Of a stretch of DNA of 64,000 nucleotides, positions 57,101-64,000 are shown one piece after another. The notes under the pieces are model-generated. The model ran no database searches. It had not been told where the DNA came from and saw nothing but the letters and a program-made list of their open reading frames with translations. The stretch is taken from positions 1-64,000 of the forward strand of contig JAQUYL010000002.1 in the NCBI GenBank assembly GCA_028691845.1. The letters are read 5' to 3'. Each line of letters starts with the position of its first letter. Position 1 is the stretch's first letter. The position numbers and the translations under genes are program-made. This DNA comes from Opitutaceae bacterium. Lineage in GTDB: Bacteria > Verrucomicrobiota > Verrucomicrobiia > Opitutales > Opitutaceae.

Positions 57101-57139
57101 GACCGAAATCATGATGATTGATTGGCAAGATTTTTTCAT
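51179..57139 (-). CDS. RHS/YD-repeat protein with transglutaminase-like head and variable tip
   Basis: 1986 residues. N-terminal signal peptide (1-37), a transglutaminase-like domain (about 95-260) with active-site-like Cys in [10 protein letters not shown], a DUF6531-like segment ([21 protein letters not shown]), then the YD repeats ([19 protein letters not shown] and many others). The RHS core ends [30 protein letters not shown]. The 170-residue tip after this motif has VVVHG and, 41 residues on, AMVCYGG, like the His-Gly and Cys blocks of clan CD peptidases. RHS cores form a closed beta shell that holds a toxic tip, released by autoproteolysis. The ATG at 57139 overlaps the RCC1 stop by ATGA. 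Confidence 0.93.
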   Translation of the reverse strand: MKKSCQSIIMISVMRIARPFSLALAVLLIMAGSSLGAQKEKVKRKSHIHDGWESMLEPTTLPMAFVGAGIAKSRGGNGRDGGVSAYSIINPDPNSTGIVYSPYADNPNCDAAIGKLAENLGYDPIRIYEWVRNNIRTEFYFGCQRGAYLTFLERAGNDMDQCALLGALFRAANYTPTYWEEWTWIPRTATGSNQVGVYEWLGVNDDASAISLLHNFWPEFEADGMLRLVCMNVSITIPGRGEVWFVPSVKPHAIDWLSRHPGQTLPNLDAQTGYSWSAATAAAGASNASAYSPAISSSGLRSYLNTLAAAASSAIRSSATLHDLSGAELARLPVIQPEVVSVTAPSATCYPEGLLHTVGNGSYQPTPLSGIPDTYIGHIKLEVGTNTLWFEGPELLGQPLICEFDGSGTAITRLNGLEVDRESSGSPSQNIVITIGFELPVAFYGGISYVYEGSTTVLRQNAVAVPYGFGAMVGRLQKTLQDVSAKEAAAPSNVTLTDRLQIVGQQYMAQCHELSTLGSASLQHDYPRMFHGGFVCLRNGNPLVDIPVNLCAGVCFRSTSAPSKSTVLSAIDLLFGALEGTAIQQMSGQSAFGTPSLLDYAMTLNRDAYLLDSSNYSSTVGSLQNFNDTTLGAGAVSNIQNSINAGEKILLLGNSSVLCGGSIFGGYYQITTYGGVGSWISGARGGVSPYPTGSASVEQPTSAAQTTASQTIPAQAQTIGSDPVDLTTGAFLKSDTDLVVGNENEPNALRLDRNYNSARRLSDPVGLGRGWTHNYGLQLTMRSPNDLDMQRATVDEVLPVLIAVRLAQDAVATESTARAWLLASTALSWAVDQQINSRAALALGARSMEFVKQPGGTYAPPPGIAATLTKQSDNSHDLAFRHGNTIHFRAADGKFTSIVDQFNYSLTASYDGSNRLYLVADAYNRTFTFSYDGSGRLYQVADSTGRTVQYGREGTTFTYIDAENKTQRYEMDSDYCLTRVKDARNRTVIENDYDTWKRVWRQRVFGDTNRATNLWIAPGFSAEVDPLGYKVCTYFDTRGRKIFVVDQLNHLACWQYDGADRLVTYATPRGSVTTYDYDTNDVLVSETNPAGQSRSIVYDSQSRPTQVGNFEGQQTVYTYTTQHKVATVTAPGSLVTSYTYDGRGRIQTLHPAAYASGAVMTYAYDGYGNPQSITYPDSTTDSFTYNARGDLTQFIDRNNAKTTCAYNARRQRTHVIQWEGATQYDTQTVYDDAGDVDYTLDASGRKVDYDYDALGHLLTVKRGPISSQVTTLANAYDQRVLLWTSTDALGNTTTYGYDGAQRLWHVTDALNRTTTFGYDDDGHRTTVTTPLGFTTTDVYDARGFKDGTTDAENRTLDYVYDKDGRPTTVANRLNRSFTWSYTDTQRITTVTTPLNLPTTQTRNIRGLLETVTEPSNQTTTFSAYDSEGRLTQRTDGVGTTTFTYWPNGAPKEVVENSHTTYRSYDALNRLAQYQDGEGNTLGYQYLPSGELSQIAYPNGKGNVTYAYDDFGRLWTVTDWNNRVTAYTYNNASRLTRIDRPNGTYRLQEYDAAGQVRFIKDCRSNGVVLAFQELHYDDDGRIIYSFIHPKPAAVTLATDSLLYDDDNRLSTWNSQNVGCDADGNMTYGPLPGGSLAPYTYDTRNRLTNAGGSAYRYNPDGLRVEITGTGAATFVVDPNAALSRTLTRTKSGTTTYYVYGLGLLYEEAGSSTSTYHFNQIGSTLAMTDGSQNVTDRWSYAPFGAATRTTGSTDTPFLYNGELGVQTDANGLQYMRARYYNPRLMRFLNADPIGFGGGLNWYAFVENNPISNVDPEGLADVNLILPGDPAFTSGQVIPTGGPVFTVVVHGDKAGGFFADQGGIVSVSSSQIISAINAAGHKPGQPIQAMVCYGGVGSNLSEMKAIAKATGSTVVVATKAVAPQVGAKSGQFKGVTVGDQSGKGTWMQVNPDGKVSKTVTVPGVYGEAPAPAKTGPTNSVESGELPNPRK
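51692..52285 (-). repeat. RHS-core repeat block, main copy
   Basis: Counterpart of 50037-50627 within the large RHS gene, encoding its core end up to DPEGL. The downstream tip (about 51182-51691) is unrelated to the orphan tip. Confidence 0.8.
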
Positions 57140-60100
57140 GGCTGGACCCCCTGAATATTGCCTTCGGCGTCCTTGTTGTATTGCCCACCGGGACCGCTCT
57201 GGAGCTGGTTGGTCCGGTCATACGTGAAAGTGTGCACGTCAACGTCCGACGGGGCACAAGGATTGAGGCCCAGCGTCAGCTCCACTTCGTTCGCCACGCC
57301 ATCGCCGTCAGAATCGCCCGGTCCCATGCTATGCGTGAAGAGCGTGGTCTGCGCGTTCCCGGCGGTCACCTGAATGAGGCTCAACACATTCGGGCTCGCC
57401 GCTTGTTTGTAATACAATTGGACGTAACCGGATGAATCCGTAAAGAGGGTCAAGAGGAGGAACGTCCCTGTGGCCCCGCTCGTTGGCGCCAGTTGCCCGC
57501 CCCCTTGGGTCACGACAAAGGTAACCGGCGCATTGACGAGTGGCGTGGTATTCGTGCTATCCCGCACGCGTGCCACAAACGGCTGCGCATTGAACGCACT
57601 CACGTTGCCGAACTGGTTGTTGCCACCCGTAATCGTCAACGTCGGTGTCGCGCCGTTATAGGATGTGCTCGGATCGGCAAAATCCGATATGCTGTTGCCG
57701 TTGGAGTCGACTAATGTCGGATTCGTGCCGTTGAGGAATTCTTGAATGTCGGAGAGCCCGTCGCTGTCGGAATCGGCGCCGCCCGTATGGCTGAGGTTAC
57801 CGAAGTACTGCATCTCCCAGGCATCACTGATGCCGTTCTGGTTGGTATCATCGGCCCATAAGATAAGCCGGATAGGGCACTGAGTCACTCCACCCCAGCC
57901 AATTCCCAACTGGCCGGAGCCATTATAGCCCCAAGCTCGAATCGTCCCATCGCTCTTTACGGCCAGCGTGTGACTGCCGCCTACGGCTATGGCCACCACG
58001 CCGGTCAAGCCGTTCACCAGCGCCGGGCTCATCCGCTGCGTGGTCGTCCCGTCGCCTAACTGGCCACAGCTGTTGCCCCCCCAGGCCCAGACCGTCCCGT
58101 CGCTCTTCAAGGCTACGGTGTGAGAATCACCCGCGGCTATAGCCATCACGCCGGTCAAGCCGCTCACCTGCACCGGGCTTAACCGCTGCGTGGTCGTCCC
58201 ATCGCCCAGCTGGCCGTTGCTATTGTCTCCCCACGCCCAGACCGTTCCATCGCTCTTTACGGCCAGCGTGTGACTGCCGCCTGCGGCTATGGCCACCACG
58301 CCAGTCAAGCCGCTCACCTGCACCGGGCTTAACCGCTGCGTGGTCGTCCCATCGCCGAGCTGGCCGCAGCTGTTGCCCCCCCACGCCCAGACCGTGCCAT
58401 CGCTCTTCAGCGCCACCGTGTGATTCAGTCCCGCAGCCACGGCTGCCACACTCGTCAATCCTCCGCTCACCGGTACTGGATTTAACCGCTGCGTGGTCGT
58501 CCCGTCGCCCAGTTGGCCATAGTAATTATATCCCCAGGCCCGTACGGTCCCGTCACTCTTCACAGCCACGGTGTGACTGCCGCCTGCGGCCACCACCAGC
58601 ACACTCGTCAGGCCATTCACGAACGCTGGGTAGGACCGTTGTGTTGTCGTCCCATCGCCCAGTTGGCCGTTGCTATTCCTCCCCCAGGCCCGGACGGTGC
58701 CGTCACTCTTCACGGCCACGGTATGACTGTCGCCTGCGGCCGTCGCCACCACGCCCGTTAGGCCGTTCACCTGCACCGAAGTCAGCCGCTGCGTTGTTGT
58801 GCCATCGCCCAGTTGGCCATAATCATTACATCCCCAGGTCGAGACTGCTCCATCGCTCTTTACTATCGTCGAATGATCGTTGCCTGCGGCCACTGCCACC
58901 ACGCCCGTCAAGCTGCTCGCCTGGACCGCGCTGGTCAGAAGTGACGTTGTCCCGTTTCCAAACTGGCCGTAATCATTATTCCCCCAGATCCAGATTGTGC
59001 CATCGCTCTTCTTTAGCGCCACCGTGCAGTTGCCACCTGCGGCTAACATCAACGCGTCGATCGATGGGTTCGTCTGCACCGGACCCACCCGCTGGATCGT
59101 TGTTCTATCACCCAGCTGGCCGCAGCTGTTGTCTCCCCAAGTCCTAACGGTATAATTACTCTTTAGGGCCACTGTGTGATTGGCGCCTGCGGCCACTGCC
59201 ACCACACCCGACAACCCGCTCACCGGCACCGGACTTAATCGCTGTGTTGTCGTGCCGTCGCCCAGCTGACCGCAATCATTCTTCCCCCAAGCTCTGACGG
59301 CTCCGTCGCTTCTTACTGCTACCGTGTGACAGCCGCCTGTGGCTATGGCCACCACGCCCGACAACCCGTTCACCTGCACCGGACTTAACCGCTGCGTTGT
59401 CGTGCCGTCGCCCAGCTGACCATTGCTGTTCAACCCCCAAGCTCTGACCGTTCCGTCGCTTTTCACTGCTACCGTGTGACTGTTGCTTGCAGCTATGGCC
59501 AGCACCCCCGTCAAATTGATCACTTGCACTGGACTTAACCGCTGCGTTGTCGTGCCGTCGCCCAGCTGACCATTGCTGTTCAACCCCCAAGCCCAAACGG
59601 TCCCATCGCTTTTCAGAGCCAACGTATGGGAACTGCCAGCGGCCACCGCCACCACGCCCGTCAAGCCGCTCACCTGCACCGGGCTCGTCTGCTGTGTTGT
59701 CGTTCCATCGCCCAGCTGGCCATTGCTGTTCAACCCCCAAGCCCAGACTGTTCCATCGCTCTTCAAGGCCACCGTGTGATTGCCACCTGCCGCCGCCGCC
59801 ATCACATCCGTCAAGCCGCTTACCTGCACCGGGCTCGTCCGCTGTGTTGTCGTTCCGTCGCCCAATTGGCCAAAGTCATTTTTCCCCCATGTCCAAACCA
59901 TCCGATCATTCTTTACCGTTACTATGTGGGACGCCCCAGCAGTCACTGCCGCGACAACAGCCAACCATCTTACTTGCACCGGAGTGCTCCGCGATGTTGT
60001 CGTTCCGTCGCCCAGCTGGCCGTTGTAATTATATCCCCAAGTCCAGACCGTGCCGTTGCTCTGCAAAGCTACTGTGTGATAACCACCCGCTGCCATGGCT

Positions 60101-62994
60101 CCCACGCCCATCTGGCCGTTTACCTGCCCTGGGATGGTCCGCCAAGACACCCACACTGGTGTGTGGGGGAGACCGCCCAGCTGGCCGTTGTGATCCTCTC
60201 CCCAAGCCCAAAAAGAGCCATCACTTCTCAACGCCACTGTGTGATAGCCACCCGCGGCGACAGCCATCACGCCAGTCAATCCGCTTACCTGCACCGGAGT
60301 GGTCCGTCGTATTGTCGTGCCGTCACCCAGCTGGCCACTGCTGTTCGACCCCCAAGCTCTGACGGTTCCGTCGCTTTTCGCGGCTACCGTGTGGCTGCCG
60401 CCTGCGGCAATAGCCACCACGCCCGTCAGTCCGCTCACCTGCACCGGAGTGGTCCGTCGTATTGTCGTGCCGTCGCCCAGCTGGCCATAGTAATTATATC
60501 CCCAAGCTCTGACGGTTCCGTCGCTTTTCGCGGCTACCGTGTGGCTGCCGCCTGCGGCAATAGCCACCACGCCGGTCAGTCCGCTTACCTGTACCGGAGT
60601 GGTCCGCTGCGTAGTCGTGCCGTCGCCCAGCTGGCCATAGGAATTATATCCCCAGGCCCAAACGGTTCCGTCACTCTTCAGAGTCACCGTATGAGAACCG
60701 CCCGCAGCTACGGCCCCGGTCGAGGGCAGGGGGGCGTCGCCGTAATTGGCGTGCACCGTGGCGTCGCCCGAGCCCATCGTGAAGGTCGTGGATGCGGCGG
60801 CCGGGTTGGCGATGCTCCCGGGGCCAGAGACCAACGTCCAACCCGAGAAGACCTGCCCGCTCGGCGGCGTGTTGGCGGTGATCGTGACGTTCGTCCCAAC
60901 CGTCAGTCCCGAGGCGCTCCCGGAGCCGCTTTGCACGGTCAGCGTGTAGGTAGTTGTCGCCACCGCGAGGGCATTGCTCCAATCCGACCAGTTGCCGACG
61001 GCGTCGCGAGCGCGGACCGTCATCTGGTAGGTTGTGTTGGTGTCCAGCCCGGTGACGCTCATACTGGTCCCCTCGGTGGTTCCCAACGAGGTGCCGCTCC
61101 GGCTGACCTCGTAGGCGGTCACGCCGACGTTATCAGCCGAAGCGCTCCAACTGAGGGTGAAAGAAGACGTCGTGACGCTGCCGGCCTGCAGACCGTTGGG
61201 CACGCTGGGCTGGGTCGTGTCGACGTAATTGGCCTGCACCGTGGCGTCGCCCGAGCCCATCGTGAAGGTCGTGGTTGCGGCAGCCGGGTTGGCGATGCTC
61301 CCGGGCCCGGAGACCAACGTCCAACCCGAGAAGACCCGCCCGCTCGGCGGCGTGTTGGCGGTGATCGTGACGTTCGTGCCGGCCGTCAATCCCGAGGCGC
61401 CCCCAGAGCCGCTCTGCACGGTCAACGTGTAGGTGTAGGGAGCTGTCGTGACCGCGAGGGCATTGCTCCAACCCGACCAGTTGCCGGCACCATCGCAGGC
61501 GCGAACCGTCATCTGGTAGGTTGTATTGGCGTCCAGCCCGGTGACGCTCATACTGGTCCCCGCGGTGGTTCCCAACGAGGTGCCGCTCCGGCTGACCTCG
61601 TAGGCGGTCACGCCGACATTATCCGTCGAGGCGTTCCAACTGAGGGTGAAAGAAGACGTCGTGACGCTGCCGGCCTGCAGACCGTTGGGCACGCTGGGCG
61701 GAGTAATGTCGACGTAATTGGCCTGCACCGTGGCGTCGCCCGAGCCCATCGTGAAGGTCGTGGTTGCGGCAGCCGGGTTGGCAATGCTCCCAGGCCCGGA
61801 GACCAGCGTCCAACTTGAGAAGACCAACCCGCCCGGCGGCGAGTCGGCGGTGATGGTGGCGTTCGTGCCGGCCGTCAAACCCGAGGCGCTCCCGGAACCG
61901 CTCTGCACGGTCAGCGTGTAGGTGGGCAGGGGCACATAATTGGCCTGCACGGTGGCGTCGCCCGAACCCATCGTGAAGGTCGTGGTTGCGGCAGCCGGGT
62001 TGGCAATGCTCCCAGGCCCGGAGACCAGCGTCCAACTTGAGAAGACCTGCCCGCTCGGCGGCGCGTTGGCCGAGATACCGACGTTCGTGCCGGCCGTCAG
62101 TCCCGAGCCGCCCCCGGAACCGCTCAACACCGTCAGCGTGTAGATGGGCTCATAATTGGCCTGCACGGTGGCGTCGCCGGAACCCATCGTGAAGGTCGTC
62201 GATGACGAGGAGGCATTGGCGATGCTCCCGGGCCCAGAGATCAGGGACCAATTCGAGAACACATACCCGCTCGGCGGCGAGTTGGCCGAGATACTGACGT
62301 TTGTACCGGCCGTCAGTCCCGAGCCGCCCCCACTGCCGTTCTGCACCGTGAGCGTGTAGGTGGGCAGGGAGACAGAGAAACTGCTCATCACGTTGCCGTT
62401 CGAGTCCCACACCCCGTCACTATCGATGGCCCGAATGTGGACGTTGTAGTCGCCGACCTCCGATGGCGTCCAATTGATGGACGCCGTGGCATTGCTGCCG
62501 CTGATGCTGGTGCCGTCGACATAATTCCAGCCCGGCAGATTCGGCCCGTTGATGTAGAAATTGAGCGTGCTCAGGTTGCCGTCCGGATCGGAGGCGTTGC
62601 CCGTCAACGTCGTCGATTGCCCGAGTACGATATTCGTGCCGCTCACCCAGTTGGTCTGGGGCGGCTGGTTGCCCGTTATGGAGACATAAAAAGTAGCGCT
62701 ATCATCATAATACAAATCATTATAAGAATCATACGAAGATGCATAAACATCGTAAGTCACCGTCTGCACCCCGGTGTCCGTCGTCGTCAGTGAGGCGCTG
62801 GTATAGCCCCAAGTCTGAAAGACCCCGTTCTTGTGGATCTCCACGGAAGGATCTCCGATATAGCCTGTTACCCACGCTTCAACCACGTAGCTCTGCCCGC
62901 TGGCCACGGACGACGGGGCGGAATAATTGGCAGTAATAGCTGTGGCTATTGTAGGCGCCAGCAGCGCGATGAAAAAGAAAAGGCGTCCTAACAT
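57136..62994 (-). CDS. Giant RCC1/FN3/repeat surface protein ending in a YD motif
   Basis: 1952 residues from the ATG at 62994. Signal peptide ([18 protein letters not shown]), an Ig-like region, five InlB-B-type repeats of about 70 residues ([10 protein letters not shown]...[11 protein letters not shown]), two fibronectin type III modules ([21 protein letters not shown]) set between repeats three to five, and 18 RCC1 repeats ([11 protein letters not shown]...[13 protein letters not shown]). Calcium-type motifs ([36 protein letters not shown]) and a last YD-like segment [25 protein letters not shown] finish it. RCC1 repeats fold into beta-propellers. The stop overlaps the RHS start by ATGA. 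It is probably secreted or surface-held and may act with the RHS protein. Confidence 0.92.
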   Translation of the reverse strand: MLGRLFFFIALLAPTIATAITANYSAPSSVASGQSYVVEAWVTGYIGDPSVEIHKNGVFQTWGYTSASLTTTDTGVQTVTYDVYASSYDSYNDLYYDDSATFYVSITGNQPPQTNWVSGTNIVLGQSTTLTGNASDPDGNLSTLNFYINGPNLPGWNYVDGTSISGSNATASINWTPSEVGDYNVHIRAIDSDGVWDSNGNVMSSFSVSLPTYTLTVQNGSGGGSGLTAGTNVSISANSPPSGYVFSNWSLISGPGSIANASSSSTTFTMGSGDATVQANYEPIYTLTVLSGSGGGSGLTAGTNVGISANAPPSGQVFSSWTLVSGPGSIANPAAATTTFTMGSGDATVQANYVPLPTYTLTVQSGSGSASGLTAGTNATITADSPPGGLVFSSWTLVSGPGSIANPAAATTTFTMGSGDATVQANYVDITPPSVPNGLQAGSVTTSSFTLSWNASTDNVGVTAYEVSRSGTSLGTTAGTSMSVTGLDANTTYQMTVRACDGAGNWSGWSNALAVTTAPYTYTLTVQSGSGGASGLTAGTNVTITANTPPSGRVFSGWTLVSGPGSIANPAAATTTFTMGSGDATVQANYVDTTQPSVPNGLQAGSVTTSSFTLSWSASADNVGVTAYEVSRSGTSLGTTEGTSMSVTGLDTNTTYQMTVRARDAVGNWSDWSNALAVATTTYTLTVQSGSGSASGLTVGTNVTITANTPPSGQVFSGWTLVSGPGSIANPAAASTTFTMGSGDATVHANYGDAPLPSTGAVAAGGSHTVTLKSDGTVWAWGYNSYGQLGDGTTTQRTTPVQVSGLTGVVAIAAGGSHTVAAKSDGTVRAWGYNYYGQLGDGTTIRRTTPVQVSGLTGVVAIAAGGSHTVAAKSDGTVRAWGSNSSGQLGDGTTIRRTTPVQVSGLTGVMAVAAGGYHTVALRSDGSFWAWGEDHNGQLGGLPHTPVWVSWRTIPGQVNGQMGVGAMAAGGYHTVALQSNGTVWTWGYNYNGQLGDGTTTSRSTPVQVRWLAVVAAVTAGASHIVTVKNDRMVWTWGKNDFGQLGDGTTTQRTSPVQVSGLTDVMAAAAGGNHTVALKSDGTVWAWGLNSNGQLGDGTTTQQTSPVQVSGLTGVVAVAAGSSHTLALKSDGTVWAWGLNSNGQLGDGTTTQRLSPVQVINLTGVLAIAASNSHTVAVKSDGTVRAWGLNSNGQLGDGTTTQRLSPVQVNGLSGVVAIATGGCHTVAVRSDGAVRAWGKNDCGQLGDGTTTQRLSPVPVSGLSGVVAVAAGANHTVALKSNYTVRTWGDNSCGQLGDRTTIQRVGPVQTNPSIDALMLAAGGNCTVALKKSDGTIWIWGNNDYGQFGNGTTSLLTSAVQASSLTGVVAVAAGNDHSTIVKSDGAVSTWGCNDYGQLGDGTTTQRLTSVQVNGLTGVVATAAGDSHTVAVKSDGTVRAWGRNSNGQLGDGTTTQRSYPAFVNGLTSVLVVAAGGSHTVAVKSDGTVRAWGYNYYGQLGDGTTTQRLNPVPVSGGLTSVAAVAAGLNHTVALKSDGTVWAWGGNSCGQLGDGTTTQRLSPVQVSGLTGVVAIAAGGSHTLAVKSDGTVWAWGDNSNGQLGDGTTTQRLSPVQVSGLTGVMAIAAGDSHTVALKSDGTVWAWGGNSCGQLGDGTTTQRMSPALVNGLTGVVAIAVGGSHTLAVKSDGTIRAWGYNGSGQLGIGWGGVTQCPIRLILWADDTNQNGISDAWEMQYFGNLSHTGGADSDSDGLSDIQEFLNGTNPTLVDSNGNSISDFADPSTSYNGATPTLTITGGNNQFGNVSAFNAQPFVARVRDSTNTTPLVNAPVTFVVTQGGGQLAPTSGATGTFLLLTLFTDSSGYVQLYYKQAASPNVLSLIQVTAGNAQTTLFTHSMGPGDSDGDGVANEVELTLGLNPCAPSDVDVHTFTYDRTNQLQSGPGGQYNKDAEGNIQGVQP
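57880..60715 (-). repeat. Tandem array of 18 RCC1 repeats (about 150 bp each)
   Basis: In-frame coding repeats within the RCC1 protein. Most carry [11 protein letters not shown] and [20 protein letters not shown]; one unit (near 60150-60230) is degenerate, with [11 protein letters not shown] in place of the GDGTT loop. High DNA similarity between units makes recombination and copy-number change likely. Confidence 0.9.
60730..62370 (-). repeat. Five InlB-B-like repeats with two interspersed FN3 modules
   Basis: Coding repeats of about 70 residues, sharing [28 protein letters not shown] and [13 protein letters not shown]. The third and fourth, and the fourth and fifth, are separated by near-identical FN3 modules, so the block (repeat plus FN3) itself seems duplicated. 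Confidence 0.85.
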
Positions 62995-63013
62995 GGCAGT
63001 GTCGGGTTGGGGG

Positions 63014-64000
63014 TTATAAGGCTGCCAAGGAGGCAAGCGTTGCCTTCAGGTCGCGTTGGGCTGAAACAGAAAGGACAAGCCCATTGCGATCGACCAAGTA
63101 CACAAGCGGCGCGGTGGTCAAATTGAGCTGCTTTGCAAGCGGGCTTTCACACCCGCGCTCATTATAAAGCTGCAAATCGGGTAATTTCGCCTTTTGGGCC
63201 GCAGCCTTGGCTGCGGACACATCAGTATCAAGATTCACTCCGATCAGTTTCGCATCGGGAGGGGCTTGTTTGATTATCGCCTGAGCTAATCCCAGGCTGG
63301 ATGAATTCCCCGCCGCCCATGTGTAGAGAATAACCTTCTGTCCCCTGATCGACTCGGGAGTGATAACGGCCCCCACTGCCGGACGCAGCGGATCGAGTAA
63401 CGGACGTCCCACAAAGGTGCAGCGGGTTGCCAGCACCCGAGCCCCCTTCTCCACATACGCTGGGGTGTCTTTATTATCAGTAAGTTCCTGCGCCAACCGG
63501 GCCGCAATATCGTCGGAACTCCACTCGGCCACATGCAAAAGGGCCTCAAATCCATATGGGACATCCGGAAATTCGCTTATCAGACCCCGCTCAACCTTTT
63601 CATAAGCGCTGAGCCGATCTGCCATCTTCTGTCCCTGCTGCTGTCTGGCTGTGAAATGGTCAGCAATGGCAGCTATCTCAAACCGCTTGGATAAAGGGAT
63701 CGTCGTGTCACTGCGAACTCCCTTCACCGCTTGGTCCCGCCGCTCTTTTTGTGCAGTGCTATCGTATCTTGCCGCGTATAAAAGCGCTAGCGCTTCCGAG
63801 CATTCAGCCTCCTTCGCCTCCGGACGCTGGGAATACTGCGTGTAGAAGTCCTTGTACTTGTCCGCTTGTTGAATGTAGCCCGCCGCCACCTGCACCTTGG
63901 CCTCCTTGGCCACGGACTGGGGCGCAGCCAGATTCTTAAGTGCCGCCCATTGCTGGGCAATGGCGTCGTTAGCTGGAGCCGGCGCGGTCATCTCTGTTTT
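63014..64000 (-). CDS. Thioredoxin-fold protein with helical N-terminal part (starts beyond the window)
   Basis: At least 328 residues; the frame is still open at the right edge (KTE before the internal Met at 63991), so the start lies outside. The N-terminal two thirds are helical ([32 protein letters not shown]). The C-terminal third resembles a TlpA-like thioredoxin fold ([41 protein letters not shown]...[16 protein letters not shown]), but WAAGNS replaces the usual WCxxC, so no disulphide exchange is expected. Its stop is 19 bp ahead of the RCC1 gene, so it is probably part of the same operon. Confidence 0.8.
   Translation of the reverse strand, partial: KTEMTAPAPANDAIAQQWAALKNLAAPQSVAKEAKVQVAAGYIQQADKYKDFYTQYSQRPEAKEAECSEALALLYAARYDSTAQKERRDQAVKGVRSDTTIPLSKRFEIAAIADHFTARQQQGQKMADRLSAYEKVERGLISEFPDVPYGFEALLHVAEWSSDDIAARLAQELTDNKDTPAYVEKGARVLATRCTFVGRPLLDPLRPAVGAVITPESIRGQKVILYTWAAGNSSSLGLAQAIIKQAPPDAKLIGVNLDTDVSAAKAAAQKAKLPDLQLYNERGCESPLAKQLNLTTAPLVYLVDRNGLVLSVSAQRDLKATLASLAAL

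Noticed and set aside
57880-60715. CRISPR array
   Set aside because: The 150-bp repeats are coding RCC1 units with no unique spacers and no cas genes nearby.
59626-61818. Long open frame opposite the RCC1 protein
   Set aside because: It follows the RCC1 repeats exactly; its repetitive, His/Arg/Pro-rich translation is a reflection of the coding repeats on the other strand.

Overview
The window is one 64 kb stretch of GC-rich bacterial chromosome. It has short gene clusters on both strands, many ATGA start/stop overlaps, and few clear Shine-Dalgarno sequences. The gene mix suggests a fermentative, Gram-negative anaerobe of the Verrucomicrobiota, probably Opitutaceae-like. It includes a trimeric NADH-dependent [FeFe] hydrogenase, a pyrophosphate-energised proton pump, lactate dehydrogenase, TonB receptors, TolC/MacAB export and giant RHS and RCC1 proteins. 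The taxonomic call is inference from gene content; no rRNA or tRNA gene was seen.

Left part (1-15 kb): a lactate dehydrogenase N-terminus runs off the left edge. Next come a beta-barrel protein, an internally deleted fatty-acid desaturase remnant, a frameshifted CoA-binding protein, an ABC-F ATPase, the first of two EamA exporters, a DUF255 thioredoxin-domain protein, an XRE regulator divergent from a small-protein/response-regulator pair, a lipoprotein phosphodiesterase with a one-base frameshift, SlyX, and several small or membrane proteins.

Middle part (15-45 kb): a TonB receptor lies divergent to a six-gene unit for envelope export (TolC-like channel, MacA-like adaptor carrying an EF-hand loop, MacB-like ATPase and permease, LytS-type kinase, LytTR regulator). 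A nickel module follows: nikR with a perfect operator over its own start codon, a TonB receptor and a membrane protein, with hypB convergent. Then hydC-hydB-hydA are transcribed leftward with 4-bp overlaps. HydB has two tandem thioredoxin-like domains without cluster-binding cysteines. A CDF transporter, the phospholipid-repair pair lplT-aas, the H+-PPase with a strong terminator, an AEC carrier, a secreted thioredoxin and an rRNA methyltransferase follow.

Right part (45-64 kb): house-keeping genes (SRPBCC, MarC, Dus) lead into a leftward polymorphic-toxin-like locus of about 14 kb. In order of transcription it holds a thioredoxin-fold protein, a 1952-residue RCC1/FN3/repeat surface protein, a 1986-residue RHS protein overlapping it by ATGA, a Sel1-like lipoprotein 14 bp behind the RHS tip (candidate immunity or partner), and a displaced orphan RHS core with a different C-terminal tip. 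A further degraded RHS-core scrap lies about 9 kb away, upstream of hppA.

Dispersed sequence elements stand out: a 23-bp palindrome (9-5-9 geometry) occurs four times in intergenic gaps; a REP-like hairpin pair with a conserved loop and covarying stems lies behind hppA; and a perfect 10-10-10 inverted repeat covers the nikR start.
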